A stretch of DNA of 64,000 nucleotides from Lithodes maja (GCA_037953745.1 JBAKBP010001430.1:124001-188000); one strand, 5' to 3'; shown: positions 44,817 to 55,857, numbered from the stretch's first letter. Notes: a model not told the origin generated them from the sequence alone. A program made the numbers and translations.

Positions 44817-45798
44817 TCATAATTTTTTCATGCGCTCCATTGAATGAAGTCGCTTTTGTTGTGCTCCTTTAATTCACCCTGTTTAGGTTCATTTCGGCTT
44901 ATCTGGCCTTCTTTTTTGTTAGACAGATATTACGTGATCTAGGGCACACGTAAATGGGCTCCTAAGTGTGTATAATAGAGACGCGTGTGGAAATAGCCTG
45001 CCGAAGGTACGGGGGCGCCTGGCGTTCCTCGTATATGTTTTTCATTCTTTCTCTTTTCATATTCTTTTTTCCTGTTAGTCTGGGCATAGTTTAGCTTTTA
45101 GCTTAATTTATCCTAGCTCGTTTTCTCATTCAGGAATTGCTATGCCCCTATGAGTTTTCATTTTTTCATAGCCTAGGTGTACCGTTGGTAAACAATCTGA
45201 GATTTCGTTGGTGGCGGTGCTGTTTGTAGAGTTTGTGTCGGCCGCATTATTAGCGTTATTCCCGAGTCCCCCCTTTCGAGTCCTTCACTGTGTCTCAAGG
45301 ACCTGGGCGACAGGTGGTTCGTGATACTCCAGGGGTACACCACGGGGGCCCCTCCTTCACACCACAGGGTTTTTCGCCCCTGACACATTCTCTGCTCACG
45401 GCTAGGCCACCCTTTTTCTCACCAGTTTCATTTACTGGTTTTTGTTTTCTCTTCCTGTTTCACCTCCATCCTTTCATAGTCTTTTGCCCAATCCAGGGGT
45501 ACCTCACGGGGGCCCCTGTTTGTGCGAAACCACCCTCCCTGCCACTTCTCCTCATGGGCTTTGCTCTATCTCTGTGGGTTGGGTGGTTCCTGGGGGATGT
45601 GCCTCCTCTCCCCTGGTGTGTCTTCCTTGCCTCTCCCTTTACCGGTTGAGTCAGGATAAATTCAAGGAAGACACTGCTCAGCTTGATGGCCATCATTGCT
45701 TGGAGTTCATAAGGAGATGACGCATTTTTTGTGGCCTTTTTTGGTATTCCCTAGACGCTCCTCTCGCTTTTTTCGGCGCCGGACCATCTCGGCCGGTC
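44817..45798 (+). other. DIRS copy B leader
   Basis: Shared with copy C (57648-58629). Contains TTCTTTCTCTTTTCATATTC and a TTCAGGAATTGCTATGCCC block, then GGGGTACACCACGGGGGCCCC-type short repeats. Open frames here differ between copies and are not convincing. A promoter or untranslated leader is the likely role, which is inference. Confidence 0.6.
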
Positions 45799-45940
45799 CT
45801 GCAAATTTGCGGGAGCTCGATTCGGTCCTCTGGGACGTTTCGGCTCCCCGCAAATTTGCGGAGATCGTTGGGGGGTCCCGCAAAATTGCGGGAGGGTGGT
45901 GTCGGTACGGTTATGCCTCCATTGGCCCGCAAATTTGCGG
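45799..45940 (+). promoter_or_regulatory. Array of four CCGCAAATTTGCGG palindromes (copy B)
   Basis: Fourteen-base palindromes start at 45799 (one end base changed), 45848, 45878 (one central change) and 45927. Spacings are 49, 30 and 49 bp. Copy C keeps three at 58630, 58680 and 58759, with the same overall spacing and the third scrambled. The position just before the gag-like region suggests a protein-binding array or RNA hairpins; function unknown. Confidence 0.75.
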
Positions 45941-46047
45941 TAATAGTTGGCTTTCACTATTGACTTTTTTTATGTCATCTTGTTGCCTGATACTATATTG
46001 GTGTATGCACTTTACTGGTGTTATAGGCCCTGCATGTAAGATGTTGA

Positions 46048-47700
46048 GTGGTGGTTAACATCTTTGCAGGTTCTGCTAGTGCTCTTCCGCCTCGGCCGCC
46101 CTCCTCACCTACCTCTGTGCTCCAGTTTAGGGTGAGTACGGATACCTGTTTGCATGTGTGTTCCTGTTTCCCCATGCTCCTTCCCTGGTTCTTCTTGGAC
46201 ATTCTCTCCACTTACTCCTTCGACGTGCTGATTATGGTGTGTGTTCTTCTCGTGCAGGTAGGCTGCCTTGCTTTCGCCTTGGTTGTCGCTCCCCGAGCTT
46301 GGAGAGCCACAAGTCCTGCTTGCGCCACTCGCTCTGTGTGTCCTCTATGGCCTACCTCCCTGCTGTGTGTGGCACGTGTCTGGCCCTGGTGGATGTGCTG
46401 CACCATGGCCCTGGTTCCTCGGCGGCGGCTGTGGCCTCTGCTTCCCTTCCGTCGGTGTGGACGATGGTCTCCCGCCACATTAGGACTGTGGGCCACCGTT
46501 CCCCGGCCTTTGTTGCCGACCGGATCCGCGTCGCCCTAGGTATCTCTGACCCGACTGAAGGCCGTTCACCTGGCCCTCTCCCTGCTCGGGCCCTCTCCCT
46601 GCTCGGGCCCTCTCCCCTGGGTCCCGCAGCCGGTCGTCCCATCGTCGGGGGGTTCCCCAGCTCCGTCCACGCTCTCGCTCGCCTCGTCGTCCGTCCTCTA
46701 CTGCCCCTCGTCGTCCTCTTGATCGCCTTGACGACGCCCATCGCCCTCGTCATGGTTCTCGCCCTGAGGCCGGGGTTAGCGGCTCTGCCCCTGTGCGCCC
46801 TTCCCTGGCCTCTACGGATAGGGGCTCTACTCCCTTCCGCCCGCTTCCCCAGCCCAGACGACTTCCTCTTACGTTGTCCTCTCCGCGCGCGGTTGTTCAT
46901 GCTGTAGCTGGCCCTCTGCTCCCTCCTCCTACACTGTCCAGGAGGGTCCGCCTGGATGTCGTTGCTTCTCCTACTTCACCTGCTTCAGTGCCTATTCTTC
47001 CTTCACGGTCTCGTCCCACGGTGGAGGTCCCTCCCTCCTCCGCCTCGGTGTCGGGCCGCCCTGTTATCTCAGCCCCGGGGATCCTTGTTCTGTTTCCCCC
47101 CGCGGCTCCTTCTGGCCTCCTTTCACCCGGCCAGCCTTCCCACTCCCGTCGTCCTGCTCCTCCTCATTCTTCTCTTCCTGACCTTCACTTACCGTCTCGC
47201 CAGGGGGGTACCCCTCCTCTTGCCTCGGTAGGGTTTCGCGAGGTTTCGGGGTCCCCTTTCTCAGGAGCTGACGTGTCGCTGGAAGAGGGGGATGGTGCTG
47301 TTTCCCCCTCGGCCGTTCGTGATCGGGGACGAGTCCCTCAACGGCGACACAACCATCGTCGCTCGCCTTCCTTGGGCCGCGACGCTGCTGGTTCGTGTCG
47401 TGGGTCTCGCTCTCGCTCCCGCTCACGCTCGCCCCTGCGGGCCGACCAATCTGGGGGGGGGGGGTCGCCTCTCTCGGATCGATTGTCGGCTATGCAGGGC
47501 TGGGTTGTGTCACGCTTCGACGGGCGCTTGGAGTCGATGGAAGACTCCCTCTTCTCGCGCTTCTTGGCGGTGACTCACCCTCAGCGCTTCACCCTACCTA
47601 CCCCTGCTACGGTCCCCCTCCCTTCTGCAGGCCTACGCTCTGGTCAGACTTCAGCCGCCCTGACATCCTTCCGGCTGTTCAGTCCCTGGCTGTATTTACC
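46048..47700 (+). pseudogene. DIRS copy B gag-like region
   Basis: Position and structure suggest gag. An N-terminal part around 46158-46560 reads ...SSAAAVASASLPSVWTMVSRHIRT. A Pro/Arg-rich middle has an RSRSRSRSPLRA stretch. A helical C-terminal part (about 47462-47590) reads DRLSAMQGWVVSRFDGRLESMEDSLFSRFLAV. The parts are in two frames, so the ORF is disrupted. Gag proteins of DIRS elements are poorly conserved, so the call rests mainly on position. The LINE at 47701 cuts its end. Confidence 0.6.
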
Positions 47701-47775
47701 TAATTTACCTAATTGTATTTACCTAATTGTAGTTTACAGGAGTTGAGCTAAGCTCGTGTTGTCCCGTCTCTCAGT

Positions 47776-50700
47776 CTACTTTTTATCCAATTTTTTCTTG
47801 AAAATATGGATGTTCCTTGCCCCTACCACCTCCTCCTCCAGCCCATTCCATTTGTCAATACATCTATAGGGGAAGCTAAACTTCCTGATATCGTTCTTGC
47901 AGGTAGGTCTTTTTACTTTGTAGCTGTGGCCTCTAGTTATTCCTGTATCCATAATTAATATATCCTCCCTATCCAGCCTCTCCAGCCCCCGGGCACATTT
48001 GTACATCATTATCATGTCTCCCCTCTCTCTCCTCTCTTTTAGACTCGGTAGATTTAATTTGTCTAGCCTCCCTTCATATGGCAGTTCTCTGAGACTTGGA
48101 ACCAATCTAGTGACTGCTCTCTGGATTCTTTCTAACTTGTGAATATGCTTCTTTAGATGCGGGGACCACACCACTGCTGCATACTCCAATCTTGGTCTAA
48201 TCATACTCTTCATAATTTTTGCTACCATGGTCTCATCCAAGTAGTTCAGAGCAACTTTCATATTCCCGGCCATTGCATACATTCCGCTAAAGAGCTTGTT
48301 AATATGTTTCTCTGGCGACAAATTATCTTGTATAATCAACCCTAAATCTTTTTCTTTTTCGGCCTTGCTAATTATATTATCTCCTATCCTGTACTCCCAA
48401 TTTGGTCTATTCACACTTCTTCCCATATTTAACACATGGCATTTACTTATATTAAATTTCATTTTCCACTTGGTGCTCCATTCGTATATTTTATCTAAAT
48501 CCCCTTGCAGCTCCTCACAACTACTTTTATTTGTTATTTGTCTCATAATTTTTACGTCATCTGCAAACATTGACATGTAAGAGTTTATGCCTATCGGCAG
48601 GTCATTCACGTACATAAGGAACATGAGAGGTGCCAACACAGATCCCTGCGGCACACCACTCTCAACTTTCCGCCACGATGAGTAAGTTCCTCTAATGTTG
48701 GTCCTCATTTCCCTATCTGTTAAATAACTCTCCATCCATTGCAGCAAACTCCCCCTGACACATCCTAGCGTCTCAAGCTTAGATAACAATCTCTTATGTG
48801 GTACCTTATCGAATGCTTTGGAAAGGTCTAAGTAGACGCAGTCCACCCATCCGCCTTTTTCTTGGAGTACATCTATCACCCTACTGTAATAACATAGCAA
48901 ACTGGTAACACAAGATGTCCCTTCTCTGAATCCAAATTGCTTTGGGGTTATTATCTTCTTTCTCTCCAACATTTTCATCCATCTCTTCCTAATTAGCTTT
49001 TCACAAATCTTGCATACAATACTAGTAAGTGAAACTGGTCTATAGTTTAGAGGGTCCTCAGGGTTTCCATTCTTGTATATCGGAATGATATTAGCTCTTT
49101 TCCATTCAACAGGAACCTGTCCTTTATCTAAGGAAGCTTGAATTATGTCCCTCACTGGCTCTACTAATTGTTCTGCACACTCCTTTAAAACCCAGGCAGA
49201 CACTTCATCTGGTCCCATAGCTTTCCTTACTTCAAGTCCTCTCATCGCAGATAACAGCTCATCTCTAGTTATTTCAATCTTACTAAGACCACTCTCCAGT
49301 ACTCCCGCCTGTGGTTCGTCAAAACCTTCCTCTCTAGTAAAAACTGACCCCAATTTGTTATTCATTACCTCACACATGTCCGATACATTTTCATACGTCC
49401 TAGCATCAACTCTTAATTTAGTAATTTGTTTCTTTACCTTCAACTTACTGTTTATATATTTATAAAATAATCTAGGGTCACTTTCACATTTATTTACTAT
49501 GTTCTTCTCATAGTTCATTTTAACTTGCCTAATTATGTTAACATATCTATTCCTCTCCTGTTTATATTTATTCCGATTACTCTCAGTGTTCCTTCTTCTT
49601 AATCTAGCCCAAGCTGCATCACGCCTACCTAAAGCTCTTTTGCATTTCAAATTAAACCAATCTTTCTGCTTAGTAAAATTTCCAGTTTTATATCTTGGGA
49701 CAAACATATTGGTTCCCACTCTATAAATTTCGAGGAATCTACTATATTTACCTTGTACGTCCCGTTCCTTCAAAATAAGATCCCAATCTACTCCCTCTAA
49801 ATATCTTTTCAAGGATACATAATCAGCTTTACTATAATTTAATCTGTCATTTATGTAGCTATTGTCTAATCTATTGGCATTACTCGAGGTCAACTTCCAT
49901 TTTAGTAATAGGTGATCACTTTTACCTACAGGACATAGATAGTTTATATCACTAATTTCGTGAGGATCTTTTGTAAAAATCAGATCGAGTTTAGAAGGTT
50001 CGTTATTACCCCTCATTCTTGTATTTTCCTTCACATGTTGTGCAAGTACATTTTCCGTAACCAACTCCACTAGCCGACTTCCCCAAGATCTCTGATTTGG
50101 CCCTGCATCTCCCGATTCCCAATCAACCTCACTACAGTTGAAATCTCCTACCAAGATCAATCGATTCTTCCTTAAAAGCAATCTTCTCAACGACTGAATC
50201 ATATCCTCTACCATCTCCTCAAACTCCAACTCCCTCCATGCTCTGGTCTTTGGTGGCATGTAAGCTACTGCTATGTCTAGCTTTTTTCCTTCTATATCAT
50301 TGAGTTCAACTGCCATTATTTCTGCCTTGTCATTATTTAACTCCACGTGCTTTGCTGTCATAGGGTTCTTAACTAATACTGCCACTCCACCTCCCCTTTT
50401 ACCCTTTCTATCATTTCTCCATATATTATATCCTTCACTAAACACTATGTTGCTGTCAAAGTCCTGGTTCAGCTTTGTCTCTGTCAAACAGACTATCTGT
50501 GGTTGATCTTTTCTTAATATATTATCTAACTCTACCTTTTTACTGTTTATTCCATCTATATTAGTGTAGTAGCACAATATATTTGAATCCACCTCCTTGT
50601 TTCTCTTCCCTCTCTGCCTCCTACCAGGTTCACCTCCTCCTCCATCCCTTTCCTGACCCAGTTCCACCTCCCCCACTAATTCTATTCTCCTCCCCCCTCT

Positions 50701-50898
50701 CTCTCCCTCTGTTCCACCCTCTCCACCACATCCTGGCTCTCTCTCCGGTCCCCTGCTCCCTGCATTATCTCTCGCTCCGTCTCCTCGCTTTGACTTCGTA
50801 CTTGTCTCTCTGTCTCTTTCCCTATCCCTCCTCTTACTTTCGGTTCTTGGTGGCTCCTGATGTACCACTTCCTTACTTGCCCTTCCCTTATTCTCCAA
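47776..50898 (-). CDS. LINE-B copy 2 ORF2: endonuclease-reverse transcriptase, open frame
   Basis: 1040-codon uninterrupted frame; the true start may be later, since about the first 95 residues are low-complexity Arg/Glu-rich and overlap ORF1. Endonuclease landmarks: NILCYYTNIDGINSKK, IVCLTETKLNQD, GGGVAVLVKN, VAYMPPKTRAW, LILVGDFNCSEVDWES, KSDHLLLKWKL. RT landmarks: MGPDEVSAWVLKEC, LNYRPVSLTSIVCKICEKLI, KQFGFREGTSCVTSLL, motif A CVYLDLSKAFDKVPHKRLL, motif B SGVPQGSVLAPLMFLMY, motif C MSMFADDVKIM (A-D-D), and thumb YRIGDNIISKAEKEKDLGL. C-terminus: HIFKKKLDKK. All catalytic residues are visible, so ORF2 may still be functional, though the element is 5' truncated. Confidence 0.92.
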   Translation of the reverse strand: MENKGRASKEVVHQEPPRTESKRRDRERDRETSTKSKRGDGARDNAGSRGPEREPGCGGEGGTEGERGGRRIELVGEVELGQERDGGGGEPGRRQRGKRNKEVDSNILCYYTNIDGINSKKVELDNILRKDQPQIVCLTETKLNQDFDSNIVFSEGYNIWRNDRKGKRGGGVAVLVKNPMTAKHVELNNDKAEIMAVELNDIEGKKLDIAVAYMPPKTRAWRELEFEEMVEDMIQSLRRLLLRKNRLILVGDFNCSEVDWESGDAGPNQRSWGSRLVELVTENVLAQHVKENTRMRGNNEPSKLDLIFTKDPHEISDINYLCPVGKSDHLLLKWKLTSSNANRLDNSYINDRLNYSKADYVSLKRYLEGVDWDLILKERDVQGKYSRFLEIYRVGTNMFVPRYKTGNFTKQKDWFNLKCKRALGRRDAAWARLRRRNTESNRNKYKQERNRYVNIIRQVKMNYEKNIVNKCESDPRLFYKYINSKLKVKKQITKLRVDARTYENVSDMCEVMNNKLGSVFTREEGFDEPQAGVLESGLSKIEITRDELLSAMRGLEVRKAMGPDEVSAWVLKECAEQLVEPVRDIIQASLDKGQVPVEWKRANIIPIYKNGNPEDPLNYRPVSLTSIVCKICEKLIRKRWMKMLERKKIITPKQFGFREGTSCVTSLLCYYSRVIDVLQEKGGWVDCVYLDLSKAFDKVPHKRLLSKLETLGCVRGSLLQWMESYLTDREMRTNIRGTYSSWRKVESGVPQGSVLAPLMFLMYVNDLPIGINSYMSMFADDVKIMRQITNKSSCEELQGDLDKIYEWSTKWKMKFNISKCHVLNMGRSVNRPNWEYRIGDNIISKAEKEKDLGLIIQDNLSPEKHINKLFSGMYAMAGNMKVALNYLDETMVAKIMKSMIRPRLEYAAVVWSPHLKKHIHKLERIQRAVTRLVPSLRELPYEGRLDKLNLPSLKERRERGDMIMMYKCARGLERLDREDILIMDTGITRGHSYKVKRPTCKNDIRKFSFPYRCIDKWNGLEEEVVGARNIHIFKKKLDKK

Positions 50899-51299
50899 AA
50901 AAAATTCTTCTTTTGCTCTTCAGACAACTTTCCATTCTCTTCATCAGCCTTAGCTTGGAGTTCCCTTAACTGTTCTCGTTCTTCTACACTTAGGTCCTTT
51001 TTTACCCTTATATGATTCAGCTCTGACGAATTTAATTTCCAGCTCACATTGGCTACTGCTTCTGCTGTTGATCTAAACTTTAGTTCCACTCTTAGTGGTC
51101 TCATCTCGCCCTTCTTATATATTCCTAACCTTCTCACCTCCTCCAGTTCTTTTACCCATCCATAACCCTCGTCTAAGTAATCCAGTATCCCCTTGACTTT
51201 CACAACATCCCTTTCCTTTCTTACCTTCATATCTGCCAGGTGCTCTTCCACATCTCCAAAGATTACTACACACTTACCTCTATCTATTGTCTCTCTCAT
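50682..51299 (-). pseudogene. LINE-B copy 2 ORF1, 5' truncated
   Basis: Encodes an ORF1-like protein: KGEMRPLRVELKFRSTAEAVANV, followed by IRVKKDLSVEEREQLRELQAKADEENGKLSEEQKKNFF and VRKWYIR. The same block occurs in LINE-B copy 1 near 28445-28600. It overlaps the start of ORF2 in another frame. The Met at 51299 lies at the truncation point and is unlikely to be the native start. Confidence 0.7.
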
Positions 51300-51699
51300 T
51301 GTGTTGACGGGTCTGTCCTCCTATGGGACAGGTTTGTGCGACGCCGGTACGCCTGGCTTAGCCATCGTCCTCGGTCACCCTCTCCCATTGGAGGCCTGGT
51401 TTGCTGAGGCCTTCGACTTCACACATCGATCCGTCGACGGCTCTCCTTCAGTCCCTCCCCCGGAGTCATCACTGATTTTGCCTCCTCTTGTGTCTGTCGG
51501 CGGGTTGGACGGCGCGTTCTGGTCCTGGATGAGCGCGCCCGTTCTTGAACTATGTTCTATTGCTACCCCGTTCTTCTCTCACCCGGATCAGCCCTCTGTC
51601 GCCAAGGTTTTTCCCTTGCGACAGAGGGTGACGGACTTATTGTCTTGTCTTTAGGTTCCCTCCAGACGTCTGTTCACCGCCTGCGGCTTTTCGAGGCGT

Positions 51700-53520
51700 C
51701 TGCGCCAGGCGATCTTCGCGAGGGTTTGGACCGCGTTCAGCGGGTCCACCTTCGGCTCGCGGTGTCTTTGGTTCCCGAGCTGAAGGCGGTTTTGTGCGCG
51801 GCAACTCGGCGACGCCCGACGGTACGGTCCTCGTTCTGCCGGCCGGCCCCCTTGGATATTCGTCAGGGTTTGTTGTACTCTGCGCTATATACGTCGGGTT
51901 TTTTTATGCAGGATGCTTGGGAATGCTACGCTTCTCTGTCGGCGGCCCCTGCTTCCGACACGCGACGACGCGCTGTGTCGTTGCGGACCCTGCTTACGTC
52001 ACGCACCGACGCGCTGTGTCGCGCGCGGGGTCTTCTCAGTCCCATCCTTCTGCCGGTCCTCTTCGGGGTGCTGCTGCAAGTGCTGCCGCCTTGCACGGGC
52101 GCAGGACTGGGACGTTGCAGGCCAGTGCGTTGGTTCCGCCTCGCACTTCTGTTCTTGCCCCTTTCATCCCCGCCGTGTCGGGGCTGGCCGGCCTTCCACA
52201 TCCGGCCGCCCTTCGACGGGGTGAGCCCCGCGCCGGCCTGGGGTTGGGGTGGCCCGCCCTTTTCGACGAGGGTGGGGGGGGTAGAGGAGGTCAACGTGGC
52301 GCTCATGCCCGCACGGCCCGTACCGGGGGTACCTCCACGTCAACACAATGTGTAGTTCTCTGGGTCGGCCTCCTTGTTCTCCTTCTCGCCTGGCCGACCG
52401 GGTCGCTCCCCTCCTCTCGGGTGCTCCCTCGGGTTGTTTTCGCCCTTGCGCCCCTCGGTAGCCGCGAGGGACGTTGGGGGCGGCGGGTTGCGCGGAGGGG
52501 TCTCACCTGGAGGTGGACGTCCAGACCCCCACTCCGCTCTTGTCACCGACGCCGGGCCATCTCTTCAGAGGTGGCCCACGTGTTCACTTCCATGCCCGAG
52601 CTGGGTAGCGTCGAGGGAGTTGACCGCCGGTCACCCGGTTTTCCTCTCCCGTGTCTTTCTGGTACCGTCGACGAACTGCGACGCGATGCGACCGGTGGTG
52701 GATCTGTCGGCCCTCCACGGGCACATCGTGCACACACGGTTTCGGATGCTGCCGGTACCCCTGGTACGCCTGGCCTGGCCCTGTGCCCTCTGTCGTGGGT
52801 AGTGTCGCTGGCCCTCCAGGATGCGTCTTGGCTCGTTCCTCTCCATCCTCGCTTCCAGCGATTCTTGGCCGTTCGGACTTCCGATCGTGTGTTCCTGTTC
52901 GACGGCCTTCCCTTCGGTCTCCACATCGCGCCGCGGATCTTCTCCGCAGTGGTGGGGCAGGCTCTGGGTCCTCTCCTCAGGAGCGGGCACCAGATCCTGT
53001 TTTCCTTGGCCGATTGGTTGGTAGTTTCCGAAGCCCTAGGACTGTGCATTGGCGACGCCCTCACAGTCGTTCGCAACATCGCACGGTTAGGGTTCCCCTT
53101 CGATGTTCCCAAGTCACGCTTGACCCCGTCGCGTGTCGTGCCATGGGTCGGTCTCGCATGGGTTTTGTCCGGCGCTACGGTGACCCGGGGTCTGCCGGCC
53201 GCGGTGCACCTTCGGTGGAAGGTCTTCGCCGTGTTGCACTCGGTCTCCCTCCCAGGGTGGCTCTGGGACTCGTTCGTGGGTTTGCTGCATTGGGCCGCTC
53301 TGCCCCTTCCCTTAGGGAGCCTCTGGCTACTCCGCCTCCTCCTCATGGGCACCGCGGTGTTTCCGTTGCCCCTATGGATCGGCTCCTGCCGCTCCCGCGT
53401 ACCGTTCGCAGACGCTTCGGTCGCTGGGTTGCTCGGGGCTCGCTCTCTGCGGCTGTGCCCTGGACCGCCCCCCCGCCGACGGTCTGGGTAGCCACAGATA
53501 CGTCGAGCGAGGTTGGGTGA
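51700..53520 (+). pseudogene. DIRS copy B reverse transcriptase
   Basis: DIRS-type RT. The pre-motif block FLSRVFLVPSTNCDAMRPVVDLSALHGHIVHTRFRM lies at about 52640-52760 in one frame. A 5-bp duplication (GGCCT, near 52770) then shifts frame. The rest follows: SLALQDASWLVPLHP (motif A), VFLFDGLPFGLHIAPRIFS (motif B region), ILFSLADWLVVSE (motif C), and SRLTPSRVVPWVGLAW. In DIRS RTs motif A normally reads DLKDAY and motif C YLDDW; here the catalytic Asp codons are GCC (Ala). The stop TGA at 53518-53520 replaces a Trp (TGG in copy C). Confidence 0.82.
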
Positions 53521-54217
53521 GGTTCCCGATCGAACCTGGGACGTCCACTTCCCGGCAGATGGGTGGGTCTCCCTCCACTTACCCGTCTATGCCCTCGGGC
53601 TGTTGGTTCCTTTGTTCTTCCTGCGGGACCACGCGCTGGCCCTTCGGGGTAAGTCGGTGGCCTTCGGGTTGCACATTCGGACAAGCTGTCCCCGGTTTCC
53701 TTATGCGGGGGTCCTCCAGGTCGTTGACTCTATTGGGGGTCTCGGTGGAGTTGTTCTTCCTCGCGGACCGACACCCCTTCTCCTTGCATGCCTCCTCCCT
53801 GCCCGGGCCTGCCACCCTGTGGGCAGCCGCCCTGTCGAGAGGGCAGGGCGTTCTTGTAGAATGGGCGATGAAACGGACTGTGTTCGCCGACCTCGCGGCT
53901 TCCTGAGGTGTTCCGGAGGTCGCCTTGTTCGCATCGGGGGTGCCGCGCCAGTTGCCTCTGGACCTCTCCCTCCGGCCTCGCGCTCCGGGGGGGGTCCGGA
54001 CGCTTTTCTGGTAGCCTGGTACAGGTGGCGGTCGATATACATCTTTCCGCCACCAGACGCGCTGTTGATGTGCCCAGTCCTCGCGAAGCTGCGGCTGTAC
54101 CACGGCTGCGTCTGGCTCCTCGCGCCTCTGTGGCCGGCACGGACTTGGTCCGCCCAGTTGCCGCGGTGGTGCCCGAGTCCGGTCCCTCTACCTGTCTCCG
54201 GCTTCCACTTGGGCTAG
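53480..54217 (+). pseudogene. DIRS copy B RNase H
   Basis: Follows the RT. First acidic block VWVATDTSSEVG (about 53485-53520), then in other frames SVELFFLADRHPFSLHAS, WAAALSRGQGVLVEWAM (DIRS RNase H usually has ADALSR with a catalytic Asp, here Ala), and the end block YIFPPPDALLMCPVLAKLRLYHGCVWLLAPLWPARTWSAQLP. The end block stops at TAG (54215-54217). Several frame changes. Confidence 0.75.
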
Positions 54218-55270
54218 GTTGGGGACCTGCGGACCTCGTTGGCCTTCGCATCGTGCTTGTTCATGAGGCCCGGTGGCTCCCGGTCCCCGGCCGGGCCCTG
54301 ACTGGCTTCCTGCAGCGTTCCTGGCCGTCTTCTCCTTGGGGGACTTACGGGTCCCGCTGGAGGTCTTTTACTAGGTGGCTACAGGCCACTCGCCTGCCAG
54401 TTGGCTCTCCTTCCCTCGTCCTACGCTCCTTGTTTCACCTCTTCCGTACTCGTCGCTTTCAAGTCGACGCTATACGTACCCACTTGTCTGCCGTCCGGGG
54501 GGTCTTTGGGTCCGTCGCTGGGCTGGTCGTTCCGTCACAGGAGCTGAATTCCTTCCTGACGGCTGCCTTCCGGGTTCGACCGCCTCCGCGCCAGGTCCCT
54601 CCGCAGTGGGATCTGGGGCGGGCTCTGGTCCTTCTGGCTTCACCCACGTATACAAGGGCCGCTACGCCGGTTCCGTTGCTCGGGCGTCCACTCTTCCTTG
54701 TCGCTCTGGCCGCTGGGGATCGGGTGTCTGCACTAGCGGCCTTGTCACGGCCCCGGGACTGCGTGCGATTCTCCCCGTCCTTGCATGGCGTCTCGTTCGC
54801 CTCCTCACCTCCTTTTGTTACCACGCATGGGAGGGAGGCCCCCGCTTTCCAGCCTTTCGCCGTCCAGGCTTTACGGCGTGGGCATCCTCGCCATGTGGTG
54901 TGCCCGGTGTCAGCCTTGCACTCCTCTGTTGCGTCTGTGGCGCCGCCTTCGGGTACTGCTGTGTGGGTGTCTCCTCGGACAGGTGGGAGGCTCTCGCAGG
55001 TGCAGATGGGCCGCCACGTTTGTCGGACCGTTCGTGCCCGTCACCCTGTTTGTAGGGGTTCTGCGCACGATGTCAGATCCTTTGCTGCCTCCTCCCGGTT
55101 CCTGCCACGTCGATCCTTACCTGCCATCGCCTCAGCGGTTTTGTGGTCTTCTATCAATTCCTTCATCTCCTCCTACCTCTCCGTGTCCTGTGTTCGACCC
55201 CCTCGGCCGGTGATTGCTCTCGGGGGTCGTGTTTCCTGGTGCTCTGGCGAAGATCCCTGGTCTTCCCCCC
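54218..55270 (+). pseudogene. DIRS copy B tyrosine recombinase
   Basis: Frame 53908-55521 contains the recombinase. Catalytic landmarks: AAGDRVSALAALS (first Arg, about 54710-54750), HDVRSFAASSRFLP (H-x-x-R, about 55066-55110) and WSSINSFISSYLSVS (Trp and nucleophilic Tyr, about 55144-55188). Unlike copy A, the Tyr block is in frame. Acid residue GDRVSA/L suggests the original was E in S-E-L; now Ala. The recombinase is the best-preserved enzyme of the copies, but activity is doubtful. Confidence 0.85.
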
Positions 55271-55681
55271 TTGTCCCTCGTTCTTTTCCTTTGTTTTATT
55301 TGACAAAAGGGAGGGGGGGGGGGTGTACGGGTTTGAAACACTGGATTGCAAGTTTGGGATTATGTATTGTTCAAGTACATAAGTGTGTTTGCCACATTGA
55401 AAATTGTGTTTTGTTCTTGTGTTCAGTGTTTTTGTTGGTTTTTGAAGAAAAGGGATTTTGGGTACAGTACCTTTTTGGTTTCAGACAAGTCTATGTTTTT
55501 GCATTACAGTACTATGAATGACGGGCATGTGTTAAAACTGTTCTTTTTAGCTACTCCTCAGTTTTTCACTCTTTTATTAAACTCTCTTGTTTACATTGTG
55601 TCATTGTCATTCATAATTTTGTTTTATGCATTGGTTTTTTTGGTAGGTTGGGCTTGGATGTCCTCCTCCTATTTGTTATGC
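55271..55681 (+). other. DIRS copy B 3' region
   Basis: Non-coding, T/G-rich, aligned to 1340-1746 of copy A. Differences include a 5-bp AGTAC insertion at about 55507 absent from copy A. Confidence 0.7.
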
Positions 55682-55795
55682 AGCCTTGACGTTGGATTTG
55701 CCAAGACTACTAACAAATTGGGAGGTTTGACGTACCTCCCAACCTACCAAATAGGAAAACCTACTATTTGGTAGTAGTCTTGGAAAATCCAACGT
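55682..55795 (+). repeat. DIRS copy B internal complementary region
   Basis: Same as 1747-1860: reverse complement of the left tip followed by reverse complement of the right tip, joined through AACAAATTGGG. Confidence 0.9.
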
Positions 55796-55857
55796 ACATA
55801 ATACCCTCCCTCACGCCGGACCCCTGCCCATCCGCGTTCTTCTGCTGACGTGAGATG

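Larger units (their letters stand above)
47701..51300 (-). mobile_element. CR1-type LINE (LINE-B copy 2) inserted in DIRS copy B
   Basis: Minus-strand LINE. The 3' end carries AATTAGGTAAATAC repeats (47697-47735, plus strand complement). ORF2 is open for 1040 codons. ORF1 is 5' truncated at 51299. Copy C shows the uninterrupted DIRS sequence (...TCCCTGGCTGTGTTGCCGG, about 60628-60647), confirming the insertion. Confidence 0.88.
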
